DNA from: Clostridiales bacterium
Lineage (GTDB): Bacteria > Bacillota > Clostridia > Lachnospirales > WQUN01
DNA length: 64,000 nt
Assembly: GCA_031287685.1 (NCBI GenBank)
Contig: JAITSQ010000025.1
Span: forward strand, 99,956-163,955
Direction of reading: 5' to 3'
Shown: positions 33,318-42,205 of the stretch, piece after piece
Position numbering within the stretch: the first letter of the stretch is position 1
How the letters are laid out: every line of letters starts with the position of its first letter
Translations under genes and position numbers: made by a program
Notes under the pieces: model-generated
Databases searched by the model: none
The model's input: only the letters and a program-made list of their open reading frames with translations
Told to the model about the DNA's origin: nothing

Positions 33318-34754
33318 TTAACTTGATGTCTCTAAATATTTTATAATCGCCCGGGCCGCCGTTTTCCCGGCGCCCATAGCGTTTATGACCGTCGCCGCGC
33401 CGGAGACGGCGTCGCCGCCCGCCCAAACGCCGGGCAGGGAAGCCGCGCCGTGTTCGTCCGTCACTATACAGCCGCGCCTGTCCGTTTGCAGTCCTTCCGC
33501 CGTCCGCTTCAGAAGCGGGTTGGGGGAGGAGCCTATGGCCATTATTACCGTGTCAAGCTCCAGGACGAACCCCGAGCCTTCCTTAGGGACGGGGCGCGCG
33601 CGCCCGCTTGCGTCCGGCTCGCCAAGCTCCATCTCTATACATTCGATGGCGGAAACCCGGCCGTTTTCATCGCCGAGAATTTTAACCGGGGCGCAGAGAG
33701 TTTTGAAAATCACGCCTTCCTCCCTCGCGTGGTGGATTTCCTCGGCCCGGGCGGGGATTTCGCCCATACCGCGCCGGTAGACGATGTAAACCCGCTCCGC
33801 CCCAAGGCGCAAGGCGCACCGAGCCGCGTCCATAGCCACGTTTCCGCCGCCTACGACGGCCGCGGCGCGGGATTTATAAATCGGCGTGTCGTAGTCCGGG
33901 TTGTAGCATTTCATAAGGTTTACGCGGGTGAGGTATTCGTTCGCGGAGTACACGCCGAGAAGCTGCTCCCCCTCGATGCCCATAAACGACGGCAGGCCCG
34001 CGCCCGTGCCGATAAACACGGCGCGGAAACCCTCCTGCCGAAGGTCGTCAAGCGTCAGGGTCCGCCCGATTATAGTATTCAGCGATATTTCAACGCCGGA
34101 GGCTTTCAGGGCGTTAATTTCCTTATCAACTATGGCCTTGGGCAAACGGAATTCGGGGATTCCGTACTGAAGAACGCCGCCAGCCGTATGAAACGCCTCG
34201 AAGACGGTGACGGAGACCCCCGCCGCCGCCAAATCCCCCGCGCAGGTCAGCCCGGCCGGGCCGGAGCCTATGACGGCGGCCTTAAGCCCGCGCCCGGAGG
34301 GAGAGGCGTTTTTACGCGGTTCCTCGTTATTATCGTCAATATGGCTTGAGTAGCCGCTGGCCGCCGCCCAGTCCGCCGCGAACCGCTCAAGCCGCCCTAT
34401 GCCCACGCTTTCGCCGTTTTTGGCGCGCACGCAGAATTTTTCGCACTGGTTTTCCTGCGGGCAGACGCGGCCGCATACGGCGGGAAGAGCGTTCGTCGTT
34501 TTTATAATATTGTAAGCGGCGGCAAAATCCCCCTCCGCGATTTTTTCGATAAATTCGGGTATGCGCACGTTCACCGGGCAGCCGGCCGCGCACGGTTTGT
34601 GTTTGCAGTTAAGGCAGCGCCGGGCCTCGCTCAAAGCGTCGGTTTCGGAATAGCCAAGGGAGGCCTCGGCAAAATTCCGGCGGCGCTCCTCCGGCGGCTG
34701 TTCGGGCATTTTAGTCTTTTCCGGAGCCATATTCCTTTCGGTTTTATCAACCAT
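33318..34754 (-). CDS. nfnB: NfnB: NADPH-binding subunit of NADH-dependent ferredoxin:NADP+ oxidoreductase
   Basis: A 478-residue flavoprotein of the glutamate synthase small-subunit family. The N-terminal domain binds two [4Fe-4S] clusters through Cys47, Cys50, Cys55, Cys59 and Cys94, Cys98, Cys104, Cys108. An FAD motif follows (VIGSGPAGLTCAGDLAAAG) and an NADP site (VVGGGNVAMDAARCALRLGA). Alone it could be taken for GltD, but the upstream overlapping gene encodes the NfnA-type subunit, so the pair is the electron-bifurcating NfnAB transhydrogenase, which couples NADH and reduced ferredoxin to NADP+. The start overlaps the nfnA stop by eight bases. Confidence 0.9.
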   Translation of the reverse strand: MVDKTERNMAPEKTKMPEQPPEERRRNFAEASLGYSETDALSEARRCLNCKHKPCAAGCPVNVRIPEFIEKIAEGDFAAAYNIIKTTNALPAVCGRVCPQENQCEKFCVRAKNGESVGIGRLERFAADWAAASGYSSHIDDNNEEPRKNASPSGRGLKAAVIGSGPAGLTCAGDLAAAGVSVTVFEAFHTAGGVLQYGIPEFRLPKAIVDKEINALKASGVEISLNTIIGRTLTLDDLRQEGFRAVFIGTGAGLPSFMGIEGEQLLGVYSANEYLTRVNLMKCYNPDYDTPIYKSRAAAVVGGGNVAMDAARCALRLGAERVYIVYRRGMGEIPARAEEIHHAREEGVIFKTLCAPVKILGDENGRVSAIECIEMELGEPDASGRARPVPKEGSGFVLELDTVIMAIGSSPNPLLKRTAEGLQTDRRGCIVTDEHGAASLPGVWAGGDAVSGAATVINAMGAGKTAARAIIKYLETSS

Positions 34755-35598
34755 TGGCAGTTTCCCTCCCCGTCAGGCGGCACACGTGTTTTTCCATTGC
34801 CGCCGCTTCCTGCTCCCTATATACGGAGTTGCGCCGGGACAGCTCGTCAAAATCCACCAAATGCCCGTCGAAGTCCGGCCCGTCCACACAGGCGAAACGC
34901 GTCCGCCCGCCCACCGTCACGCGGCAGCAGCCGCACATACCGGTGCCGTCAATCATTATCGGGTTAAGGCTGACTATCGCGCGGATTCCCGCCTTCTTGG
35001 CTATGCCGCAAAGCAGCTTCATCATAATCACCGGCCCTATGGCGATTATAAGGTCGTACCCCGCTCCGCCCTCTATAAGCGACTGGAGTTTTGCCGTCAC
35101 GAAGCCTTTTTCGCCGTAACTGCCGTCGTCCGTGGTGATGTACAGGTTGTCTGACTGTCCGCGCATCTCGGTTTCCAGAATAACTATGTCTTTGTTTCTG
35201 AAGCCGGCGAGCATATCAACATAAACCCCGGCGGAATGAAGGGCTTTCGCCTGCGGATAAGCTATGGCGCAGCCCACGCCCCCGCCGACGACGCAGACGC
35301 GCTTCGCTCCCGCCGTCTCCGTCGGCTGGCCGAGCGGTCCGGCTATGTCGAGTATAAATTCGCCCTCGTTTTTTTCGGAGAGCAGGCGTGTGCTGAGGCC
35401 GATTATTTGGAAAATTATGGTAATTTCACCGCTTGCCGGCTCCGCGTCCGCTATAGTCAGCGGCACGCGCTCGCCAAGGTCATCCACTCGAAACACGATA
35501 AACTGGCCGGGTTTGGCCGCGCGGGCCACAAGCGGAGCCTCAACCTTCATCAGCGCCACTGAGGGGTTCAGGTATCTTTTTCGCGTTATTTTGTACAT
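34747..35598 (-). CDS. nfnA: NfnA: ferredoxin-NADP reductase-like subunit with [2Fe-2S] cluster
   Basis: A 283-residue protein with an FAD-binding beta-barrel (KPGQFIVFRVDDLGERVPLTIAD), an NAD-binding domain (RVCVVGGGVGCAIAYPQAKAL) and a C-terminal [2Fe-2S] ligand set GTGMCGCCRVTVGGRTRFACVDGP. This matches NfnA and the related sulfide dehydrogenase and dihydroorotate dehydrogenase electron-transfer subunits; the partner NfnB beside it favours NfnA. I chose ATG at 35598 because GGAAGGAG lies 8 bases upstream; ATG at 35622 would precede that site. Confidence 0.9.
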   Translation of the reverse strand: MYKITRKRYLNPSVALMKVEAPLVARAAKPGQFIVFRVDDLGERVPLTIADAEPASGEITIIFQIIGLSTRLLSEKNEGEFILDIAGPLGQPTETAGAKRVCVVGGGVGCAIAYPQAKALHSAGVYVDMLAGFRNKDIVILETEMRGQSDNLYITTDDGSYGEKGFVTAKLQSLIEGGAGYDLIIAIGPVIMMKLLCGIAKKAGIRAIVSLNPIMIDGTGMCGCCRVTVGGRTRFACVDGPDFDGHLVDFDELSRRNSVYREQEAAAMEKHVCRLTGRETANG

Positions 35599-35682
35599 TG
35601 CCGCGGCTCCTTCCGGTATCAAGCCAGTCTGCGCGCGCCGCCGTATAATTTGACGGCGCCACGCTCCTTCTATCTATTAAAT

Positions 35683-35779
35683 TAGGGCGTGTTGACACAA
35701 ATGGATTACGTGGATTTGCGAAGAAGCGCGGAATAATCAGCCGCAAAGACACGTAACAGCTTTGTGTCAACACGCCCTA
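35683..35779. mobile_element. MITE-like element with perfect 19-bp terminal inverted repeats
   Basis: TAGGGCGTGTTGACACAAA (35683-35701) and its exact complement (35761-35779) bound a 97-bp non-coding segment. Just inside, TTACGTGGATTTGCG and CGCAAAGACACGTAA pair at 13 of 15 positions, so the whole element folds into a long hairpin with a short loop. There is no transposase. Size, perfect ends and intergenic position fit a non-autonomous insertion element mobilised in trans, perhaps by an IS5-like transposase judging only from the GTGTTGACA-type end. The rest of 35599-35903 holds no gene. Confidence 0.72.
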
Positions 35780-35867
35780 GTATCTTAACACAAATTTTAC
35801 AAAAAATCAATCGAAAAATATTATATTCCACTAAATTTTTAGCGGGACTTTTACGATATATGTATGG

Positions 35868-35873
35868 TATAAT
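35868..35873 (+). promoter_or_regulatory. -10 box of the giant surface-protein operon
   Basis: TATAAT 31 bases before the ATG at 35904, in an AT-rich stretch (35780-35889) unlike the surrounding GC-rich DNA. The -35 region is not close to consensus. A strong GGAGGGG ribosome binding site is at 35890-35896. Confidence 0.6.
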
Positions 35874-35903
35874 TAACGTGAAAAAAAACGGAGGGGATAT
35901 ATA

Positions 35904-38900
35904 ATGAAAAAGAAAAAAGGATTTTTACGAAGATTCGCTGCGGCTTTTGTGGCCTTTTGCGCCGTTATGACCGGGGCGCCGCCCGTGCCGGCGTTCGCCG
36001 CGCCTGTTTTTGACAAAAATATGTTCACGGAGGCCATGGTGGATACCGGCAGCGCGAAGCTGAGAGCCGCGGCGGACACCGCCTCGCCCAAGCTGGAGAC
36101 CGGCCGCGGGGACGGCGAGTATCTGTTCAACCTGCCCGTCAGGGCCGCGGGGACTTACGAGTTTTCGTATCCTCTTGAAAACGGAGTTTTCGTTAAGTTT
36201 ACGGTTATGGTGACTTCGGCGGCGGCCAGCGGCCAGCCCGGCGCCGCTCAGGTGAAGTATGAGGTTTTTGCGAACGACGCTGACGGCACGCCTAAAACCC
36301 CTACGGATTCCTACGAGGTTTGGACGATTGACCGGGGCGTGAAGGGCGACAAAAACGACTGGGACTACTACCCGTATTACAGGAAGGGCGCGTCCGCTGA
36401 CGCGAACTGGCACGCGCAGGGGGCCGACCACGGGCTTAAAACCGTGAACTCAAACGGGCAGCCCCTCGGCGCGCCCATAGCGCCCACTCACCAGGACGCG
36501 GCTTACTTAACGAGCTATAACGCTTATCTGGATAAATACAGCAAGACGAGCGCGGACAACCCCGCGCCGCCCGCGCCGGGCACGACCCCGCCGCCCGTTT
36601 TGGGAGACGACCCCGGAAACGACCCCGACTTCAACACGGCGTGGAACCGGTGGGCCGCGCTTAGCTCGGGCTTTCAGGAGCAGCTTACCTATGACTGGCA
36701 AATACAGCACAATATTTATAAGGTTGACCAGAATACCGGCGCCGTGCAGGGGACGGGGTTAGGCCGTTGGTATATAACTCCGCCGAACAATCCGCTTGAC
36801 GACACGAGCGCCGCTATCGCGTCCGGCGCGCCCGGCGCCGCCAACTCCGTCCCGCTTTTCAGGATTTCTACGGACAACGGGTATAACGGATTTTCGTTCA
36901 CGTACAAAGCCGACGGGCAGGCCGCGGGGCGCGCCGTCTCGTTTTTGTGGGACGGTTCCGTCCTTAAGTTTCAGACGGACGGGATTAAGAAAGGCCGCCT
37001 GTACCCGCTGACGCTTAAATTCGCGGAGGAGCACAGCGATATAAACGCCGCCGCGCCCAATTGGACGAGGGCGGGCGGCCTGCGCCTTGTGACGGGAGTC
37101 GACCCGGCCGCGACGACTGTGGAGGCTCGCGCCAACGGAATAAACACCGACGACCAAGATATCGACAAGAAAACCGACCATACCTATCTGAATAATTACA
37201 CTCTTTATATAAACGACACGGAAATACCGTCTATACTCGGCGGCGAGTCGGAGAGCCAGAGCCTGATTCCCTCCGTCGTGACGACCGGCAGCGACGGCAA
37301 ACCCATATACGTGACCCCCGGCTCCGAAAAAACCTGGGTGCGCGTTTCTTTTAACGTGCCTCTTGAATGGACGGGGGGGGCTTTCGCCACGCCTACGTCA
37401 ACCAGCGGGTATGACCTCACGACGCAGATTTCCCTTAACGACCCGGAGGCCGCGAACACGAACTCCCCCTACATTAAAATGAATAAAACCGTGAACGCGC
37501 CGACGGCCAGAGCGCCTATTCCCGTCGGGGCCGGCGGCGCCTTGGGCCAAAGGAACGAATGGGGCACGGACGACGACCCAAGCTCCGACCCCATGATAAA
37601 AGGAGACGCGAGCGGAAAGATAACGCTTGATATATACGACCTGCCGCCCAGCAAGTTTTACAACGCCGCGAGTATCGCCATCCTTGGCATAGCGCCGAAC
37701 ACGGACGGCACGGAAGTTAATGATAAATACGCGGACTATAACTTCGCGCCGTCGCCAATTTCGGCGTCGCTGCCGATTTATACCCTCATTCGCTTCAACT
37801 CGGCGGTCAGCGGCAATTATATATGGTTCCAGCCGTACAGAAAAGTCACCGGAACGTATCAGCTCTGGACTCCGGAGCTTGAGGGCCGGCCCGCCGCTGA
37901 AAAGAGAGTTGACAAAGCGCCCACGCTTGAGGACGGACCTAATGAGCTTCAGTTCCCGATTTACGGCGACGGGGTGCACAGCGCCGAGTACTGGATTGTT
38001 TTCGTGCCGGATAATGTGGGCGCGGCGCCGATTTCTCAGCATCTTATAATAATCCCGCCTAAGGACACCCGCGTGGGCATACCCACGACGTTTTCGGCGG
38101 AGCTTATCTCTCAGAAGCCCAAGACGCGCACGGACTTTGAGCACGCCGACGTTGTGGTGAAGCTGAAGTGGGACATAGGCTCGGCCTCCGCGCTCAAGGA
38201 TTATTTCAAAACGGAAAGCGAGCTTGTGGTAAAATATTCCTTCCTTCGCGATAAAGACCCGCAAGGCGGCGACAGCAGGGAGTTTTTCGGCGTTACCGCC
38301 ACGGTTACGGAGGACCCGTCCCTGCCCTCCGGCCAGGGGCAGTATATCGTTAAATTCACCGAGCCGTCGGGCGCGGCGCTTTACGGCAAATACCTTGACC
38401 ACGAGCAGGTGGGCAACCCGGCCAGCTTCGGCCTGTCTATAGATAAAGACCTGGTAAACGCCGAGCTGCAGGTGGCTTTCCCCGCGTCTCACATAAACCT
38501 GACCGACGCGGAGGCGTTCAAGTATCCGTATGTGTATTTTATGAAGGTAAAGGTTTCGGAGCTTGGCGGGCAAAAGGCGGAAGAGGACGGCCTGACCTCG
38601 CCGTACAGCAGCATCACGCTCAACGACCTGGCCCCCACGGAAATTATCACGCCCTCCGGCCTGACCGTGCTCGGCCCGACCGTCGTAAAAAGGGCGGAGA
38701 TTGAGGACGCGAACAACCCGAAACAGCCGGAGGTCAGCTTCGGAATAAAGTGGACGGTGCAGGGTTCTAACCTTAAGCAGTTCCTTGACACGATGTACGG
38801 CGAGGCCCCCTATAGGGTGGGGGATAATCCGGTCACGGCGTTCGCGGATCTCTACGTCACGCAGAAAGAGGACGCGCTGACTAAGATTTACGAGGAAAAT

Positions 38901-41900
38901 TTCCAGGATAACAAGAACGACTTCGCCAAACGCACGCACACCGCGAAAGACGAGCTGACGGGGGAGAATGTGACCCTGCCCGACGGATATTCCGTCGCGC
39001 GGTACCGCGTTGAGTACACAGACAAAACCGGAACAGGGACGGACCTCAACCCGGGGAAAGACGGCGTGCAGAAAACCGACGTTAAATTCTCGGACGGGTA
39101 TACCGCCGAACTCCCGGACGGGACGACCGAGGACGTGCCCGCGCACGGGCTTAACGACATCCGCCCCAACGCCGCGCTGTACGCCTCTCTTGACGACAAG
39201 CCGTTTCAGGACGCTTTCGTGACCTCTTCCGGCCAGATTAAGGTGGATCAGATCGAGGAGGCGCGGAAGGCCCTCCGGGAGGGGAAGGTCGTCGCCATAA
39301 CCGACATCCCGATTAACACGGCTGTCGGCGCGGACGGCAAAATCCCCGACCAGGCGTTTAGCTACACCTTCGACGGCCTGGACGTTAACCAGAATTACTA
39401 TGTTCGCGCGGACGTTATCATTCAGAATCAGGACACCGCGGACGTCGCCGAAATTCCCGGCACGCCGGCCCAGACGGGGCAAAGAATCCCGGTTATCCCC
39501 GCGAAGCCGGCCAGGTCCGGCCAGGCCATTAAAGTGAGTAACCCCAACACCTATCAGCCGGTTAACCCGGCTGACCCGACCACTTATATTGTGCTGGGCG
39601 ACGATACAGACCCGATTGACCCAGCGAACCTCCCGGCTGGCAGTATAAACTCCGGGGGGACAAAATACCGTATACCGGTAAAGGTGGACCCGGCCAGCCC
39701 GGACCCAGACAACCCCGACTACCTGCCCGTTGACCCCGCCGACCCGACCACCTATGTCGAGATTGACGCGAGCGAACCGGTGAACGGCACGCATAAGACT
39801 TTCCTGACTATCCCGAACCCGGGCGACACTCCCGGCGTTCCGGGCACTCCCGGGACGCTCGCCTCGAAGGCTATGGAGTTCGCGTCGAAGCTCTCCGCCA
39901 CGGTATCGGTAGTTATGCCCGACGACCCGAAAGTGCCGACCGGGGAGGATAAGGTTCCGCCCGCGCCGACGCTTGAAATCACGGATAAGACCAACAACAC
40001 CGCCGATATGCAGTGGAAAGCCATAGCTGACGATACCGAAGGCGCGACGATTGAGTATGAGCTTATCCGCTTGAAGGACACGCAGATGCCCGACGAGCTT
40101 CTGAACTCCAACAAGTCCGACTTCAACAAGGTGTGGGCGGCGCTTTCATCAAACGGCGACAAGCTCGGCCTGCGCACCTATGTCATAGCCGGGGAGGACG
40201 ACGAGCTTCTCTCCTACGACGGGAGCTACTCCCCGCCCGACACGGCCAGCTTCGGCGCGAAGGCCGACGGAAATAAGCTGACCTATAACCTTGACGCGGA
40301 CCCGCTCAAAATCAAGGATATGACGCTTTACCCGAACCAGGTTTACTTTTATTATATCCGCACCGCGAAAAGAACGCCTGACGGGCCGGAGCTTTATTCC
40401 GTATGGAACAGGGCGACGCTTACCACAAACCCCGTCAAAGCTCCGCGAAACCTCAAGCTGGCCAAAACCCCGGAGGACAGGAAAGCGGCGTTCGACCCGA
40501 AAACGCAGGTTTATGTGGAGTTTGAGGCGCCCGTGACGGACGACGAGCAGCTTGACTCCTTGTATGAATTGCAGTATCAGCTGAAAATCGACGACGGCCA
40601 GTGGGGAGACCCGGTGGCTATGACCAAGGCCGACCTGCTTCTCGTTAAGCCTGGGGACGCGACGGCGGACGGATACCGCAAGTATACCTATCTCTTGAAG
40701 GGCCTGTCCGCCAGCAAGCAGTATGAAATGCGCGTGCGCCTCAAGGATAAAAACACCGGCGATTTTTCGCAGTGGACGAACAGCATAAAATTCCGCACGG
40801 AGTTTAACCAGAAGGATTACGATAAGGAGAAAGAAATCGACGACGCTCTGAAACGCATTGAGGAGCTGCTGAACGACCTGCTTAAAAAGCCTTACTGGGA
40901 GAGCGAGGTAAACGACGGCGTTCTTGAGCTTGAGTACAAGACGGATTACTTCATGGACTCCCTCGACAAGGCCGGGACGCTCGTGCCGCTCTATAACAAC
41001 GGCGCGGCGCAGGGAACTTATTATATCCCGCAGAAAGTCCTTACGCAGCTGAACGACAGGAACAAGGGCCTTCTTATAAAGAACGGGGATACGTCCGCGG
41101 CCGTTTCACCCCTGGCAATCACCACTTATAATGAAGCGGTCGCGGCGGCGGCGAAGGATATTAAAGCCGGGCGCGCGGCGGACTATTATCTCCGCTTGCG
41201 GACGGACTTCGTCAAGACCTCCGCGCAAATCGACGGGAACGACCCGATGTCCCCGCAGGTGACGGTTTTCCTTGAACTCGTGGCGGCGGTGGAGCCTTCA
41301 AACACGATTGACGCTCAGCTTACGGCGGATTACAAAGCTATTATTGAAAAAATACTGAAGGACGAAAACCTCCGCAAGGCGATTGACCAGCGCGTCACGG
41401 CTAAAATCCAGGACGAGGATTTGGTTAAGTTTATGGAGGGCACCGTCGAGAACACGCGCCGGACTTTCCAGAGTATTGCGAGGCGGCGGTTCTCGGTCAG
41501 CTCTCCCGAGCGGAGAATCCGCCAGACCTACACAATCGACGAGATTGAAAAGCCGATTATAATAACGCAGGACAACACGCAGGAGCTGGCCACCGTCAAA
41601 GGGTACGAGAACACGGGCGGCTGGAGGGAAATCCCGATTTCCCTGACTCCGCCGAAAATCAGCGCAACCAGGCAGGGGACGTTCATATTCGCCGGGAAAA
41701 TAGTAAATATCCCCGGAGTGCAGGATATGGCTCACGGCGGCAATATCAGCGGGATTGTCGGTAAATACGGCTTGGGAGACCTGCTTGGCGACGGCAGTAA
41801 CGTCAATATGGACAGCGCGCTGACGCGGGGTATGGCCATAGCGTCCGTGGCGCGTATGGCCGGGGCCGCCAAAGCCGACGACCCGGTCAAGTGGATTAAG

Positions 41901-42194
41901 GAAAATATGGGAGCGTCCGTTTCGTCACGCAGCCCCTCCGGAGGAATCAGAAACGACGAGCTGATTTACCTTTCGATGCTCCTGTACGAGAAAAAGACGG
42001 GGACGAAAGCGTCGTCCGTAAAAATCAAGGATTTCTCGAGGGATTTCACAGGCGTTTCGGCCAGCTACAAGCCGTATGTCGCCGCCGCCGCCGAGCTTGG
42101 GCTGACGGGCGATATTACCGACTTCGCCGGGACGGCCGGGATAGGCGGTCTGCTGAAGCTGCTCGGGGACGTGGACTCAAAGGCCAAATTATGA
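35904..42194 (+). CDS. giant secreted surface protein with fibronectin III-like and SLH-like regions (2096 residues)
   Basis: Unrecognised as a whole. It has a Sec signal peptide (KKKKGFLRRF, hydrophobic core, cut after AFA around residue 32). Residues 34-700 are beta-rich without a clear family. Two related modules follow at about 718-905 and 907-1175 (compare VVVKLKWDIGSASALKDYF with VSFGIKWTVQGSNLKQFLD). A Pro/Asp-rich linker at about 1180-1320 contains repeated PADPTTY. Fibronectin III-like modules lie at about 1350-1510 and 1513-1632. The C-terminal part has an IPQKVLTQL domain near 1700, an ENTGGW segment near 1902 and a degenerate SLH-like tail (DSALTRGMAIASVARMAG; FTGVSASYKPYVAAAAELGLTG). 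No sortase motif. It is probably exported and wall-bound. It is paralogous at the C terminus to the next gene, 11 bases downstream. Confidence 0.85.
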   Translation: MKKKKGFLRRFAAAFVAFCAVMTGAPPVPAFAAPVFDKNMFTEAMVDTGSAKLRAAADTASPKLETGRGDGEYLFNLPVRAAGTYEFSYPLENGVFVKFTVMVTSAAASGQPGAAQVKYEVFANDADGTPKTPTDSYEVWTIDRGVKGDKNDWDYYPYYRKGASADANWHAQGADHGLKTVNSNGQPLGAPIAPTHQDAAYLTSYNAYLDKYSKTSADNPAPPAPGTTPPPVLGDDPGNDPDFNTAWNRWAALSSGFQEQLTYDWQIQHNIYKVDQNTGAVQGTGLGRWYITPPNNPLDDTSAAIASGAPGAANSVPLFRISTDNGYNGFSFTYKADGQAAGRAVSFLWDGSVLKFQTDGIKKGRLYPLTLKFAEEHSDINAAAPNWTRAGGLRLVTGVDPAATTVEARANGINTDDQDIDKKTDHTYLNNYTLYINDTEIPSILGGESESQSLIPSVVTTGSDGKPIYVTPGSEKTWVRVSFNVPLEWTGGAFATPTSTSGYDLTTQISLNDPEAANTNSPYIKMNKTVNAPTARAPIPVGAGGALGQRNEWGTDDDPSSDPMIKGDASGKITLDIYDLPPSKFYNAASIAILGIAPNTDGTEVNDKYADYNFAPSPISASLPIYTLIRFNSAVSGNYIWFQPYRKVTGTYQLWTPELEGRPAAEKRVDKAPTLEDGPNELQFPIYGDGVHSAEYWIVFVPDNVGAAPISQHLIIIPPKDTRVGIPTTFSAELISQKPKTRTDFEHADVVVKLKWDIGSASALKDYFKTESELVVKYSFLRDKDPQGGDSREFFGVTATVTEDPSLPSGQGQYIVKFTEPSGAALYGKYLDHEQVGNPASFGLSIDKDLVNAELQVAFPASHINLTDAEAFKYPYVYFMKVKVSELGGQKAEEDGLTSPYSSITLNDLAPTEIITPSGLTVLGPTVVKRAEIEDANNPKQPEVSFGIKWTVQGSNLKQFLDTMYGEAPYRVGDNPVTAFADLYVTQKEDALTKIYEENFQDNKNDFAKRTHTAKDELTGENVTLPDGYSVARYRVEYTDKTGTGTDLNPGKDGVQKTDVKFSDGYTAELPDGTTEDVPAHGLNDIRPNAALYASLDDKPFQDAFVTSSGQIKVDQIEEARKALREGKVVAITDIPINTAVGADGKIPDQAFSYTFDGLDVNQNYYVRADVIIQNQDTADVAEIPGTPAQTGQRIPVIPAKPARSGQAIKVSNPNTYQPVNPADPTTYIVLGDDTDPIDPANLPAGSINSGGTKYRIPVKVDPASPDPDNPDYLPVDPADPTTYVEIDASEPVNGTHKTFLTIPNPGDTPGVPGTPGTLASKAMEFASKLSATVSVVMPDDPKVPTGEDKVPPAPTLEITDKTNNTADMQWKAIADDTEGATIEYELIRLKDTQMPDELLNSNKSDFNKVWAALSSNGDKLGLRTYVIAGEDDELLSYDGSYSPPDTASFGAKADGNKLTYNLDADPLKIKDMTLYPNQVYFYYIRTAKRTPDGPELYSVWNRATLTTNPVKAPRNLKLAKTPEDRKAAFDPKTQVYVEFEAPVTDDEQLDSLYELQYQLKIDDGQWGDPVAMTKADLLLVKPGDATADGYRKYTYLLKGLSASKQYEMRVRLKDKNTGDFSQWTNSIKFRTEFNQKDYDKEKEIDDALKRIEELLNDLLKKPYWESEVNDGVLELEYKTDYFMDSLDKAGTLVPLYNNGAAQGTYYIPQKVLTQLNDRNKGLLIKNGDTSAAVSPLAITTYNEAVAAAAKDIKAGRAADYYLRLRTDFVKTSAQIDGNDPMSPQVTVFLELVAAVEPSNTIDAQLTADYKAIIEKILKDENLRKAIDQRVTAKIQDEDLVKFMEGTVENTRRTFQSIARRRFSVSSPERRIRQTYTIDEIEKPIIITQDNTQELATVKGYENTGGWREIPISLTPPKISATRQGTFIFAGKIVNIPGVQDMAHGGNISGIVGKYGLGDLLGDGSNVNMDSALTRGMAIASVARMAGAAKADDPVKWIKENMGASVSSRSPSGGIRNDELIYLSMLLYEKKTGTKASSVKIKDFSRDFTGVSASYKPYVAAAAELGLTGDITDFAGTAGIGGLLKLLGDVDSKAKL

Positions 42195-42205
42195 GGTGAT
42201 TATAT

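Noticed and set aside
33308..33330. T-box riboswitch before ileS
   Set aside because: The upstream gene nfnB ends about 10 bases before ileS; there is no space for a leader.
33318..34754. Glutamate synthase small subunit GltD
   Set aside because: No large glutamate synthase subunit is near and the gene overlaps an NfnA-type subunit, so NfnB is the better assignment.
37398..39794. A 798-codon open frame on the minus strand opposite the first giant surface gene
   Set aside because: It lies wholly within a gene with signal peptide, ribosome binding site and domain structure; its translation is rich in Arg, Val and Gly with no recognisable motif. GC-rich codon bias creates such antisense frames throughout this window.
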